From Gracilaria caudata (taxonomy: Eukaryota; Rhodophyta; Florideophyceae; Gracilariales; Gracilariaceae): a stretch of DNA of 15,490 bases. How positions within the stretch are numbered: position 1 is the first letter of the stretch; each line of letters starts with the position of its first letter. Position numbers and translations under genes: made by a program. A model generated the notes under the pieces. It worked only from the letters and a program-made list of their open reading frames with translations, made no database searches and was not told where the DNA came from. Location: assembly GCA_030374735.1 (NCBI GenBank), contig JASCIV010000633.1:1-15490 (forward strand). Reading direction: 5' to 3'. Positions 7,987 to 15,490 of this stretch are shown in pieces.

Positions 7987-8033
7987 TTAAAATGAAAAGC
8001 TACTGTACGAACCAGAGCGCAAATGCCGTACGG

Positions 8034-9239
8034 CTATGATTCTAAATCTTCACAGTTGTTTGCCGCCGCAACAAGCCCCCCAATCTTCGATGCTTTAACC
8101 GAGTGTAATTCTTGCAGGTGTTTCACCAGCCACGCTCTCTCGTTGCACCCCTTATCACATAAGGTGCAAATGTAGACATAGCACTTGTGTACAGCTCTGG
8201 AGTGGTTCTCGAGGTGCTCTTTACGGCTGAACTTGGAAGAACAATAGGCGCATTTGTGCAGCTTTGCCTTGAAGTGAACAGAGTTCTTATGCCTTAGCAA
8301 GTGATGCTTCTGCCCAAATGAACTTCGACATCTGTCGCAACGAAATGGTCGAAGGCGCTCGTGCACGGTGAGAATGTGTTTCTCAAGGTCGAATTTGCGT
8401 GTGAATGCATGAGAACATGTCGCGCACTTGTGCGGACGGGGGTGCCGTGAGTCCACATGAGCCTTCCGTTCCTGCCTTGAGTCAAAGCCGGCATCACAAA
8501 ATCGGCAAGGAAAGGCGGGTGCGAGTTCCATCTCATGATCCGCCTCGCCTTCGATGGTGACTTCTTTGGCGGACTCTGATGTGGAAATGGGGTTAGACCC
8601 GGGGGCAGACACCGATCTCAAAGGCGGTTGAGATGTTGGAGGGGATGGCGGCGGGCTAGACAGTGGCTTCGATATCGGGGTGGATGCCGGAGTAGACGCC
8701 GGAGTAGACACCTTAGTGGACACCGGGGTGGACGGCGGGGTAGTTGTTGGAAGAGACGGCGGCGGGGATGGTGTATGCTCTCTATCTGATGAGATAAGAC
8801 TCATGTTTCCGCTCTCCAGCAACGAATAATCGAGTGATGGGAAGCGCACCTGTATATTGGGTAAATCTGGCTTCTCATCGCGGTACTCTGGCACAGAAAC
8901 CTCTGTCACAGGGCTCGAGTTCCATCTTGGTGGTATGAATTGGGGTGGGTCAGGAGAGTGCCACGGAAATGAAGGACCAAACCGAGAGAAATCATCAAAG
9001 ATCGAGGGAGCGGTGTTGATCTCATAAGCTTGGTGCGAGTAGGTCGGTATCGGAGCAATGAGATCGGGAGAAGGCGGTAGCAGCACAGGGTATTGCAGAG
9101 GGGGGAGTGTTGGTGGAGCCGAAGTCAGGGGCTGAGGCGAAGAAAGAAGCTGCAGTAGAGAGGGAAGCGGCTGCCTGTCGTTGTTTACGGCGACCCGGGG
9201 ACGACGAGGAGTGTTGTTCATTGTGTTGTACTGCGGCAT
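8034..9239 (-). CDS. ZF-A: C2H2 zinc-finger transcription regulator, five fingers
   Basis: This 401-residue intronless gene encodes a probable nuclear DNA-binding regulator. Residues 1-240 are low-complexity, rich in Pro, Ser and Thr, with PLPSLLQLL (24-32) near the start and an STP-type repeat (168-190). Five C-x2-C-x12-H-x4-H fingers follow at 245-266, 272-293, 301-322, 330-351 and 358-379. Finger 2 has FTRKFDLEKH, finger 3 FGQKHHLLRH and finger 4 FSRKEHLENH. Finger 5 has Cys where the conserved Phe is usual (KGCNERAWL) and finger 1 lacks the usual Leu, so both may bind DNA poorly. The linkers are not the classical TGEKP. It is a paralogue of the gene at 13171-13875, facing away from it. 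A TTTAAA box lies about 120 bases upstream (9361-9366) and an AATAAA follows the stop. Target genes are unknown. Confidence 0.9.
   Translation of the reverse strand: MPQYNTMNNTPRRPRVAVNNDRQPLPSLLQLLSSPQPLTSAPPTLPPLQYPVLLPPSPDLIAPIPTYSHQAYEINTAPSIFDDFSRFGPSFPWHSPDPPQFIPPRWNSSPVTEVSVPEYRDEKPDLPNIQVRFPSLDYSLLESGNMSLISSDREHTPSPPPSLPTTTPPSTPVSTKVSTPASTPASTPISKPLSSPPPSPPTSQPPLRSVSAPGSNPISTSESAKEVTIEGEADHEMELAPAFPCRFCDAGFDSRQERKAHVDSRHPRPHKCATCSHAFTRKFDLEKHILTVHERLRPFRCDRCRSSFGQKHHLLRHKNSVHFKAKLHKCAYCSSKFSRKEHLENHSRAVHKCYVYICTLCDKGCNERAWLVKHLQELHSVKASKIGGLVAAANNCEDLES
8670..8738 (-). repeat. STP-type in-frame repeat within ZF-A
   Basis: Residues 168-190 of ZF-A are a degenerate tandem of STP-[AVI] units (STPVSTKVSTPASTPASTPI) encoded by near-identical 12-base units, for example GGAGTAGACGCC on the plus strand. 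Such repeats expand and contract by slippage. In the protein it forms part of a disordered Pro/Ser/Thr linker with many possible phosphorylation sites. Confidence 0.75.
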
Positions 9240-9360
9240 CTTTGAGTCTTGGTGCGGGTTGAGAACTGAGCCCGAGGAAGGACGTGGGAGAAAAGATCGA
9301 AACTTCGGTACGTTGGGCGAGTGGGTGGACGATGAAAGGCGCTGATAGGGGGGAGGCGGG

Positions 9361-9366
9361 TTTAAA
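9361..9366 (-). promoter_or_regulatory. TTTAAA, possible TATA-like box for ZF-A
   Basis: TTTAAA sits in a G-rich plus-strand context about 120 bases upstream of the ZF-A start codon, a position comparable to the TATA box of its paralogue. The hexamer is palindromic, so its strand is assigned only from the gene. The evidence is weak. Confidence 0.3.
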
Positions 9367-10009
9367 TGGAGTCCAGGAAAGGATTAGATAGGGTTTGGAC
9401 TTTGAGCAATTCTGGCTTTTACGCTTCTCTCAGTCCACTGCGTGCACGCAAAATTACAAGCAAGGTCGATTTGACACATAACTTTAACCGAGTTTTAGAC
9501 TTCGGTCCTTCCGTGCGCGTGTCCGCCACTCTCGAGAGCACGTGTTTTTATATTTTGGGCTCATTCGAACTCGTTTCGGAACGCTGTATTGGTTTGTGCC
9601 GTTTGAGACGACGAATCTGTGAACAGCAGTAAGCGTCGGTATGGATTATAGAAAAGGATGCAGATTTTGGGTATTATCAACATTTTGTTCGGGCTGTTTG
9701 TCGCTCTTTGCCCGTTTACAGCGCGATCGTATGGACCAGAAATTGTGCGCACAGAGCGGTACACAACAGCGCGCGGATCATGAAGCCCCCTTTTCTAGCA
9801 AGAAGACAGCGTTCAGCCGCGATTCGCGCATTCGGAAGCTGCAGATCACGACGAAAATTCCGAAGCGAGCAGTGTGGAGTACGGGCTTCGGAATCGTTAG
9901 ATTGCGTTAGATCGGCTCGGCGGCTGAAATCTCGTGTAGATGATGGAGCTGTTCGCTTTAGTTCACTTGAAGATTAAACCTTTAACATCTACACAAGTAT
10001 TGTTCACAA

Positions 10010-10030
10010 CGTGCACCCAGAGGGTGCACG
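10010..10030. repeat. 9-bp hairpin CGTGCACCC-AGA-GGGTGCACG
   Basis: Exact 9-base arms flank an AGA loop at the left border of a GC-rich block. It lies outside recognised genes. Role unknown. Confidence 0.75.
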
Positions 10031-10735
10031 CGAGTTTTCGTCTTCGCGACACGCGCTCATCTCGTGCCGGACGCGTGTGTGGCTCGTGCCCAACGCACCG
10101 CCACGCGCAGCGGAAGCGCGCAACGCAGAACGGCGCGTGACGCACTGCGGTCTCCACGTGTTCAGGCGCAGCAAGTGGAATGCATGGTCACGTACGCAGA
10201 ATGCTGCAGCCGTTCTTTTTGCTTGGCGGATTAAACCTAGACGCTGTCGACCGCACGCACTTCCTGCCGACTCGTTGAGCTGTGCAGCCGCGGCACAAGG
10301 CAGAAACGCCTCTGTGCTGGCCCGTTGCTTCATCCGTTTTTCTAAGATGTACGAAGGGTACAGCGCAAGCCAGCGTACGACAGTTTTATTGGAGCTTGTC
10401 CGCGCCAACGGGTGGCCCACACGAGCCAATGGTGCGAAAGCGTCAGCATTCGGCGCCCCAGACAAGTTGGTTCCGAGCCAAAATTTGCCAACATTTAGAC
10501 GGTTCGCTGAGATTAATTCCCACAGCGATGTCACCGTGACAGTTTGGCGGTTTTGAGCAAAAGATCGGAATATTCGATCTGTGAGGTGACTTCACCGCTC
10601 GATAATACCATACGCATGATGTGCGCGTCACGCCGGGGTGAGCCGCTCGGCTTTTTAGAAAAACAAGTTCCGGGTGTGAGATTAACTAGTCCCAACCGGT
10701 AATACTGTGAAGTTCAACACAACATAATTGCGTTA

Positions 10736-10816
10736 GGCCAAACAGCCGAACTCTCAAAGAGTCGTTTTATAAAGCTCTGTATACCGACATAGACGATTTT
10801 GAGAGACTGTTGGGCC
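10736..10816. repeat. Imperfect long hairpin with 29-base loop
   Basis: The arms at 10736-10764 and 10794-10816 pair through GGCC/GGCC, ACAG/CTGT and CTCTCAAA/TTTGAGAG, with a bulge and mismatches. The loop is about 29 bases and A/T-rich. It could be a precursor-like RNA fold or a decayed inverted-repeat element. Confidence 0.45.
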
Positions 10817-11083
10817 ATACTTATTGATAAGATATTGCAACCGGATGTACACAAAAACTGTGCTGCGGAGTCCGGGTGCACTCAAAATTTCGAAGAATCG
10901 GAAGCAGCTTCATGTAGAAAGTTGGCAGACCCCTGCTTTTCACGGTTAGTTTTTGTTTAGGCACTAGATACCCATGTAACCTTAGTGTTTAGCACCAACT
11001 GCTGCTTGTACATACATTCACATCGATCTCCGACATGTTTGGCCTTCGAAATTGCGAGCAAGCCAGCTACTAGAACTACAACA

Positions 11084-11184
11084 GTACCTAGGTACAGTAA
11101 CAACGCCCATGACCCACGACCTCGTCCTTAGGAAGCACTGCAACCACTTCAATCAACAACAGTTGTTCTTAACATTACTGTACC
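11084..11184. repeat. Nested inverted repeats
   Basis: GTACCTAGGTAC (11084-11095) is a perfect palindrome. Overlapping it, GGTACAGTAA (11091-11100) pairs exactly with TTACTGTACC (11175-11184). A small hairpin, AACAAC-A-GTTGTT (11155-11167), lies between those arms. Confidence 0.55.
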
Positions 11185-11239
11185 TCTAATGCAAATCCAT
11201 GCAGGTCACACATAACTTGGACTTTGCTTGCGGTTGCCG

Positions 11240-11283
11240 TGGCTTGACGTGTTACTGGTAGCAGTTCGTAACACGTCAAGCCA
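11240..11283. repeat. Perfect 16-bp inverted repeat, 12-base spacer
   Basis: TGGCTTGACGTGTTAC (11240-11255) and GTAACACGTCAAGCCA (11268-11283) are exact reverse complements separated by 12 bases. Each arm carries a TGACGTG/CACGTCA motif, the type of ACGT-core site bound by bZIP factors. It could therefore be a paired binding site as well as an RNA hairpin or element remnant. Confidence 0.85.
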
Positions 11284-11522
11284 GGACTGTTTTCGGCGCA
11301 GCAATTTGCGCAACCAAAAGCATTTGAGTCACACTAGTTGGCAGCTAGTAGTTGCCGAGAGTCAGAAAGGTAGTGAACAATTCCAGGAGGTGGTACGCGC
11401 ACATTTTCAGTCGCGAGGAGCGTGGTGTAAGGTGCTGTGGATTGGTGGAGCGCGAGACGTGAGACGACTGTCAAGAGGGTGCATCCCACGACTATATGTT
11501 GAAAAGATGTGTCATGATGATA

Positions 11523-11569
11523 AGCTGTTGTGAACAGCTCGGCCGCGGTCATAGGCATTATAAAATGCC
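11523..11569. repeat. Two adjacent small hairpins
   Basis: AGCTGTT-GTG-AACAGCT (11523-11539, 7-bp stem) is followed 14 bases later by GGCATT-ATAA-AATGCC (11554-11569, 6-bp stem). They lie between the two larger hairpins of the cluster. Confidence 0.65.
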
Positions 11570-11731
11570 AGATACTGGTTAGAGGTAGGATTGGGGCCCG
11601 CAATCACAACTCTCACCAGTACCTTGCAGGTCACGTCAGGTTTCGATTGGTGCTTCAGTGATATCTTAGACCAGTGCTTGGAACAATACAGTATGGTGCG
11701 GTATCAAGTGGCTTACAACTGGAATGCTACG

Positions 11732-11770
11732 CTAGCCTTCGGTCGGCTGCTGCAGCCAACCGAAGGCTAG
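11732..11770. repeat. 39-base hairpin, 12 + 5 bp stem with one mismatch
   Basis: CTAGCCTTCGGT (11732-11743) pairs exactly with ACCGAAGGCTAG (11759-11770). After a C/A mismatch, GGCTG (11745-11749) pairs with CAGCC (11753-11757) around a CTG loop. With only three unpaired loop bases this is a very stable fold. It lies outside recognised genes. Confidence 0.85.
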
Positions 11771-12329
11771 GAACCGAGATGGCTTGCTGCACAAAGAAGT
11801 CTTGCTGTAGCGCAGCAACAGCAGGTAGTACGACGAGTAAAATCTACACTGGTGGTTGCGTTGCTCGCCATCAGTTCGATCTTATTGCTGAGACAAGGGT
11901 TCCAAGACGTGCCTTCCGGGAACACCTTCGTCGCAGCAGGCGTTCCCTCAAAAAGCAATACGCAACAAGTTGTTAGCACCTTCGTGTGGAACAGAAACGC
12001 CTCCCGTTAATAAAAACACGCGCACGCAACCGCAGTGGCAGAATTTTGTTGTTCCAAAAACACGAAAACCAATCATACGGCACGCGCGCTATGAAGGAAA
12101 GGGGGCCATTTTGAGGCGCATCGAGTAGTACAGTGGCGAGGAGATAAGCCGTCGCGGATGGCGAGTGGGTACAAAATCGGCACTTCAAAAGTGGCGCTCA
12201 ATATGAGCGGCAGCAAACGCCTTCTTGCGCGAGGGGAACGCGCGTTTGCAATCTGCCGGGCGGCGCACCGACCATCACACACGTGAAGTGCTTGGTGCGC
12301 TTGTGTGACACGTGCGTTCGGTGGTTTTG

Positions 12330-12345
12330 GCGCGCATATGCGCGC
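12330..12345. repeat. Perfect 16-bp palindrome GCGCGCATATGCGCGC
   Basis: Alternating purine-pyrimidine palindrome without spacer in a GC-rich block. An 11-base part (GCGCGCATATG) recurs near 4914-4924. It could be a factor site or Z-DNA-prone tract; role unknown. Confidence 0.75.
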
Positions 12346-13070
12346 GCGCGTGAACGCGTGACATGGCTGTGCGCTGTAGGCCCGCGTGCGCTGTGCGAGT
12401 CCGCTTTCGGCACGAACTGTAAGCAAGTGTGGCATTTTTGCTGCAGCGGCGCTGCGCGCGACGTGCCGGCGGAAGGGATTAAGTTTTCCTGGCTGCCGCC
12501 GCTTCGGCGAAGGTTTGGCGGCAACACTGAGGGCGGAGACGAGTTGACAACTCGTCTGTGTTCCGTGCCCTTCCTACTCGCCGCTCTTCTTCGCTTCACA
12601 CTTAAGTTTTGTATTCCATCCGCACTACGGATGCCGCAGACCGTAGAAAACGTATCTATATATAATCTTGTATGGCGTGACCTTGCCACTTGCCGTGTTC
12701 TCCGTCCCCTACCTTTGTAACTTTTAAAAGGCCGTCGGTGCTTCCGAACACTTGTTTTTCCAAGCAAGCTGCGTCAATCTGGCGCGTCACGCACGCTCCT
12801 TCGTCAACTCCTCAAGCAACCTACCGACGAGACGCAGTGCACGCGCAAAAATTCCTTTGTTACGAAACTCGCGCGTGCGTAACGTTTACTGTACAAAGAT
12901 AACTCTCGACTTTGGCACTAGTTGCCCGTTCAAACTAAAAGCTACGCGCTGTATGCGCCATCGTAAACTTAGCCACACTGCGTTACACAGCGAGGCATTT
13001 TGATACTTGAGCCGAACGGTTCGAGCGATGCATTGCGTAAAAAGGTACTGAGTGCCCCTCACTGAGCGGG

Positions 13071-13076
13071 TATAAA
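13071..13076 (+). promoter_or_regulatory. TATA box of ZF-B
   Basis: TATAAA in the context GGGTATAAAATCGCG lies 100 bases upstream of the ATG at 13171. Transcription would be expected to start about 30 bases downstream, near 13100, leaving a 5' UTR of roughly 70 bases. Confidence 0.65.
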
Positions 13077-13170
13077 ATCGCGAGGAACCAGCAATCCCCA
13101 ACGCCATCCTTGCCCCACATCACCAGCTCTGCAAACACGCTCTACGATTCCGATTGAGGCCCGCCACATC

Positions 13171-13875
13171 ATGCAAGTCAACTTTACCTCCTCGCAGAAG
13201 GCTCCGCTCCCTTCCGTTCGAACTCTACTGGCAAACCCTCCTTCGCCGCCTTCAGCTAATTTCAAACTCCCACCAGTCAAAAACCTCTTCAGAACCACTG
13301 GGGCTCAGAGCTTGGCTCCACACGCAGCCTCTAGCCGCGCGAATTTCTCCGCCAAGCTCCAGCGGCCCACCTCACCGAAATCCCCCAAAAAGCCCGCTCC
13401 CGTTCGTCATACCACACGACATCCGTCCCGGCCCAAAGCCGCCGCCAAGCACACGTCATCGAGAAGGGTGGCGTCCACCTCGCCAAAAGTGGAGCCCACA
13501 CCGGACCTGGGAGCGCACATCCCACCAAACATTTCTCTTTATCACTGTTCCTATTGCCCCTCCAAGTTCCTTACTCGCGTGCAACGTAAGGAGCACAATC
13601 TAGTGTCGCATGAGAAGCCGTTCGAATGCAGTACCTGCTCCAGTCGTTTCACTCGTCGTTTTGATTTGGAGAAGCACGTTCTAACTGTGCATCACAAGAT
13701 TCGCCCGTATGCATGTGACCAATGCCCTAGCGCGTTCGGACAAAAACACCATCTCGCGCGACATGTCAGGTCTGTACATTGCAAACAGAAGTCGTTTACA
13801 TGTAATGAGTGCGGGGTATACTTTACCAGAAGAGAGCATTTACTGAATCACATTAAGTCTATGCATTCGCGCTGA
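13171..13875 (+). CDS. ZF-B: C2H2 zinc-finger transcription regulator, four fingers
   Basis: This 234-residue intronless gene encodes a probable nuclear DNA-binding regulator. Residues 1-120 are basic and rich in Pro, Ser and Lys, starting with a PLPSVRTLL motif (13-21) shared with ZF-A. Four C-x2-C-x12-H-x4-H fingers lie at 126-147, 153-174, 182-203 and 211-232, and the protein ends two residues after the last His. Fingers 2-4 (FTRRFDLEKH, FGQKHHLARH, FTRREHLLNH) have the same predicted contact residues as fingers 2-4 of ZF-A. By eye, 47 of 82 residues are identical over that block without gaps. It lacks the fifth finger and the long Pro/Ser/Thr region of ZF-A. A TATA box lies 100 bases upstream. 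As a shorter form with the same DNA specificity it could act as an antagonist of ZF-A; that is inference. Confidence 0.9.
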   Translation: MQVNFTSSQKAPLPSVRTLLANPPSPPSANFKLPPVKNLFRTTGAQSLAPHAASSRANFSAKLQRPTSPKSPKKPAPVRHTTRHPSRPKAAAKHTSSRRVASTSPKVEPTPDLGAHIPPNISLYHCSYCPSKFLTRVQRKEHNLVSHEKPFECSTCSSRFTRRFDLEKHVLTVHHKIRPYACDQCPSAFGQKHHLARHVRSVHCKQKSFTCNECGVYFTRREHLLNHIKSMHSR

Positions 13876-15216
13876 GAAGAGGGGGTCATCTTCAGTGCAA
13901 TGTCAGAGTTCACGAGCTCAGAAGAGTGTTTTTAGACAGGGGTTTGGGTTAGTAGACAAGCAGAAAGTAAATCTTGTTTCGGAAGCTTTGCTTCAATCTG
14001 CAACACTGTCCGCATGCCTTTTCGATGCATCGTTACAAGTTTAGTTCGGTCGCGCACGCACAAAAGAATCAGACCGGCTCTCGATCGACCGACCCACGGT
14101 GAAGCCGGTTCTTTGGTTAATCTACACTCACTTCGGAATGGAGCGTTGTCTCCACACCGCAACTATCGATTCGGATTGCTAATTCATCTACAGAAGAGTT
14201 ATCCATCGCCCAAATCTCGGTAAGGAGCGCTTGACGTTCTCGCCCATGCCCTCAGGGCAACTCGAGTTCAAAAACAACGCAAAGACACGTCCTACACTTT
14301 GATCCCCCCCCACCCAACGTCAACGCTCCGCTCGCTGTGCGCCGATGGCGAGACTGTGGTCGTGTCGTCACACGGGGGTTGGGCGTGACGAACGGTTTTT
14401 AATCTGTGCTTGCTTGCCTCAGCGATCTGTTGTCGTGAGAGCGCTCTGAGCCTCAAGTTGAAGACTCAGTGCGGTTGGGGGCCCTTCACAAGTGATCACG
14501 ACTTGAGGCACGATCGATGGTGGGCATCGCGACACTGTAGATCACTTTGAAACGGGCCCTTTTCTCGTTGTGCGTGTGCTGTTTATGTGTAGCTGTGCGC
14601 TGGTACTTTTGCTCTCGAAGGTCAAGTGTGAAGCAGGGTACAGAAGTAATGCTGGCAATTTTTGAACGTGTTCATATTACTAATCAACCCTACGCCACCA
14701 CTTGTGCTTTTTGCTTGTACAACGCGGGAAACTAGAAAGTGGTGTTGTGCAAGTTTCTCTGTAATCGTATGATAACAACGTGAACACGGCGCGGTGATTC
14801 GTCTCGCACTTTGATAAGCGGGGCACGCAGCTGCAAGCCCTAAAGAGCTAAGCGTCAAAAGGCTGAGCCGCAATCGCATTCCACCTGGCGTGCGCGCCCG
14901 TTGGGGACTGCACAATTCTGATCTGCTTTGTGTTGTGTAACCCGGGAGCTGCTCCCAGTTTAACCCAAAACGGTTGTTTACGACTCATACAGATGGGCTG
15001 TAAACCTGTCGGAGAGGGGGTTTCTAGGAGAAGCGCGCCACAGTTCAAACAAAAAAGTGCATATGAGTAAACTTGAGCGAGAATAGTGGCGGCGCTTGAG
15101 CAACGACGGTGCACAAGCGTGCACAGATTCAAAAAAGCTGCGCGCAACGAATGGATCAAAGAGGGAGCTACACGTCAGCGAGGAGTTGTGACGCACCAAA
15201 AAAACGGCTGATGTAA
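13876..15216. other. Right intergenic stretch, no recognised gene
   Basis: This contains the 3' UTR of ZF-B, with no clear AATAAA (an AGTAAA variant lies near 13965). Arms GCCTCAAGT (14450-14458) and ACTTGAGGC (14501-14509) form a 9-bp inverted repeat with a 42-base spacer. A G/C-rich segment at about 14330-14400 ends in a run of five T and was examined as a possible polymerase III transcript, but no tRNA fold or internal box was found. Open frames here lack ATG or family resemblance. Confidence 0.45.
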
Positions 15217-15490
15217 TCTGTTAGCAGCGTTGAGTGGCAAAAAGGTAAGAGGGCAACAGCTACCTCATCAGGCGCGTGGCAGTTATGGCCCGATAAACGG
15301 GTTGTTCAGGACAAGCAATTTGATTTAGTACCAAAGCAGAAAGGACCTTACAGCGGGAGATGGGGCAGCTCCGACAGCCTGTCGGCGACAGGTCTACAAG
15401 CTTCTGTTGCACGTACGCCTGGATTTATCGACGACGTCATTCGGGGCGAGACAAGCAGCTGGGATAGCTGCAAAAGGCGAGGCAGCGGGG
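15217..15490 (+). CDS. Possible partial exon running off the right edge
   Basis: After a TAA at 15214 the plus-strand frame stays open for 91 codons to the window end, with no ATG. Its residues look mixed and soluble, for example GAWQLWPDKRVV, FDLVPKQKGPYSGRW and TPGFIDDVIRGE. It could be an internal exon, with several AG acceptors near 15250-15270, or chance: a frame this long is not rare at this composition. No family is recognised. Confidence 0.25.
15371..15392. repeat. Overlapping short palindromes
   Basis: CCGACAG-C-CTGTCGG and CCTGTCG-G-CGACAGG overlap at 15371-15392, so the same central strand can pair left or right. They lie inside the open frame at the right edge. Confidence 0.5.

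Larger units (their letters stand above)
5536..8033. other. Gene-poor stretch, no recognised gene
   Basis: About 2.5 kb without a recognisable protein, RNA gene or mobile element. Short coding-like frames exist at 7754-7990 (+; ATG at 7757) and 7541-7359 (-; no ATG at its start), but neither resembles a known family. A four-copy degenerate repeat, consensus CCTYGRCGAGA, lies between 6638 and 7020. Small hairpins occur near 6419-6453, for example CTAATC and CATTCC arms. The right end contains the 3' UTR of the zinc-finger gene on the minus strand. Confidence 0.5.
9240..13070. other. 3.8-kb space between the two zinc-finger genes, hairpin-rich, no recognised gene
   Basis: No recognisable protein is encoded. 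Two GC-rich blocks (about 10030-10460 and 12060-12560) give long open frames on both strands at once, most without ATG, which points to composition rather than coding. Possible small frames start at ATGs at 9366 and 9641 and show a faint M-x-x-R-K-G similarity to each other. The stretch contains a cluster of hairpins (11240-11283, 11523-11539, 11554-11569, 11732-11770), nested inverted repeats (11084-11184), an imperfect long hairpin (10736-10816), a 9-bp hairpin (10010-10030) and a 16-bp palindrome (12330-12345). Both zinc-finger promoters lie at its ends. Confidence 0.5.

Noticed and set aside
10004..10556. Long open frames on both strands (181 and 176 codons)
   Set aside because: Both need non-ATG starts, overlap each other almost fully, are Ala/Arg-rich from local GC content and resemble no family.
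12198..12767. Long frames on both strands in a GC-rich block
   Set aside because: They mirror each other, the plus-strand one lacks an ATG, and the residues look like a composition by-product.
14330..14400. Possible tRNA or polymerase III gene ending in TTTTT
   Set aside because: No acceptor stem, A box or B box could be found, and the paired segments do not form a cloverleaf.
1..15490. Use of predicted zinc-finger site GGAGCG as a regulatory map
   Set aside because: The hexamer occurs about as often as chance would give over both strands, including inside coding sequence, so individual sites cannot be called.
1..15490. CRISPR arrays, transposase or reverse transcriptase genes, long terminal repeats, telomere repeats
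   Set aside because: None was seen on either strand. Simple repeats and hairpins do not form regular arrays, and no catalytic motifs were recognised.

Overview
This is nuclear DNA from a eukaryote, probably a compact-genome unicellular one. The evidence is three GT-AG spliceosomal introns, a Golgi SNARE, a mitochondrial cytochrome oxidase assembly factor and tandem C2H2 zinc-finger proteins. Nothing seen fixes the phylum. Short, well-marked introns and tandem-finger regulators would suit an alga or another protist, but that is only an inference. No rRNA, tRNA, CRISPR array, transposase or virus gene was recognised.

Left part (about 0.9-3.7 kb) is tightly packed. Four genes alternate in strand: (1) a stand-alone FLAD1/CinA-type molybdopterin-binding-domain protein (+); (2) COX16 (-), whose stop codon shares the palindrome TTAA with the stop of gene 1; (3) a GOSR1/Gos1-type Qb-SNARE (+), divergent from COX16 across 358 bp; (4) a 78-residue single-pass membrane protein (-) whose predicted last exon overlaps the end of the SNARE CDS by 29 bp. 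Genes 2, 3 and 4 each carry one intron of 102-117 nt. All three introns are built alike: GTAAGT or GTACGT donor, CTAAC or CTGAC branch motif 48-52 nt before the acceptor, and an A- or CA-rich rather than pyrimidine-rich 3' end. Two genes and both convergent overlaps become visible only when these introns are removed.

From about 3.7 to 5.5 kb there is GC-rich, low-complexity sequence: a run of 20 C, long T runs, GC palindromes and a TATA-like box. It has no recognisable gene, only one small coding-like frame near its right end.

From about 5.5 kb to the right edge the sequence is more complex and gene-poor. It holds two clear genes, a pair of paralogous C2H2 zinc-finger regulators pointing away from each other across 3.9 kb: ZF-A (401 aa, five fingers, - strand) and ZF-B (234 aa, four fingers, + strand). 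Fingers 2-4 of the two proteins have identical predicted base-contacting residues, and both share a short N-terminal PLPS-x3-LL motif. They therefore probably bind the same DNA and may compete or cross-regulate. The space between them is non-coding as far as can be seen, but holds a cluster of perfect and near-perfect hairpins at 11.2-11.8 kb. An open frame without a start codon runs off the right edge and may be part of another gene.

The housekeeping genes at left have plausible mitochondrial or Golgi roles but form no obvious shared pathway. The zinc-finger pair is the closest thing here to a small regulatory system.
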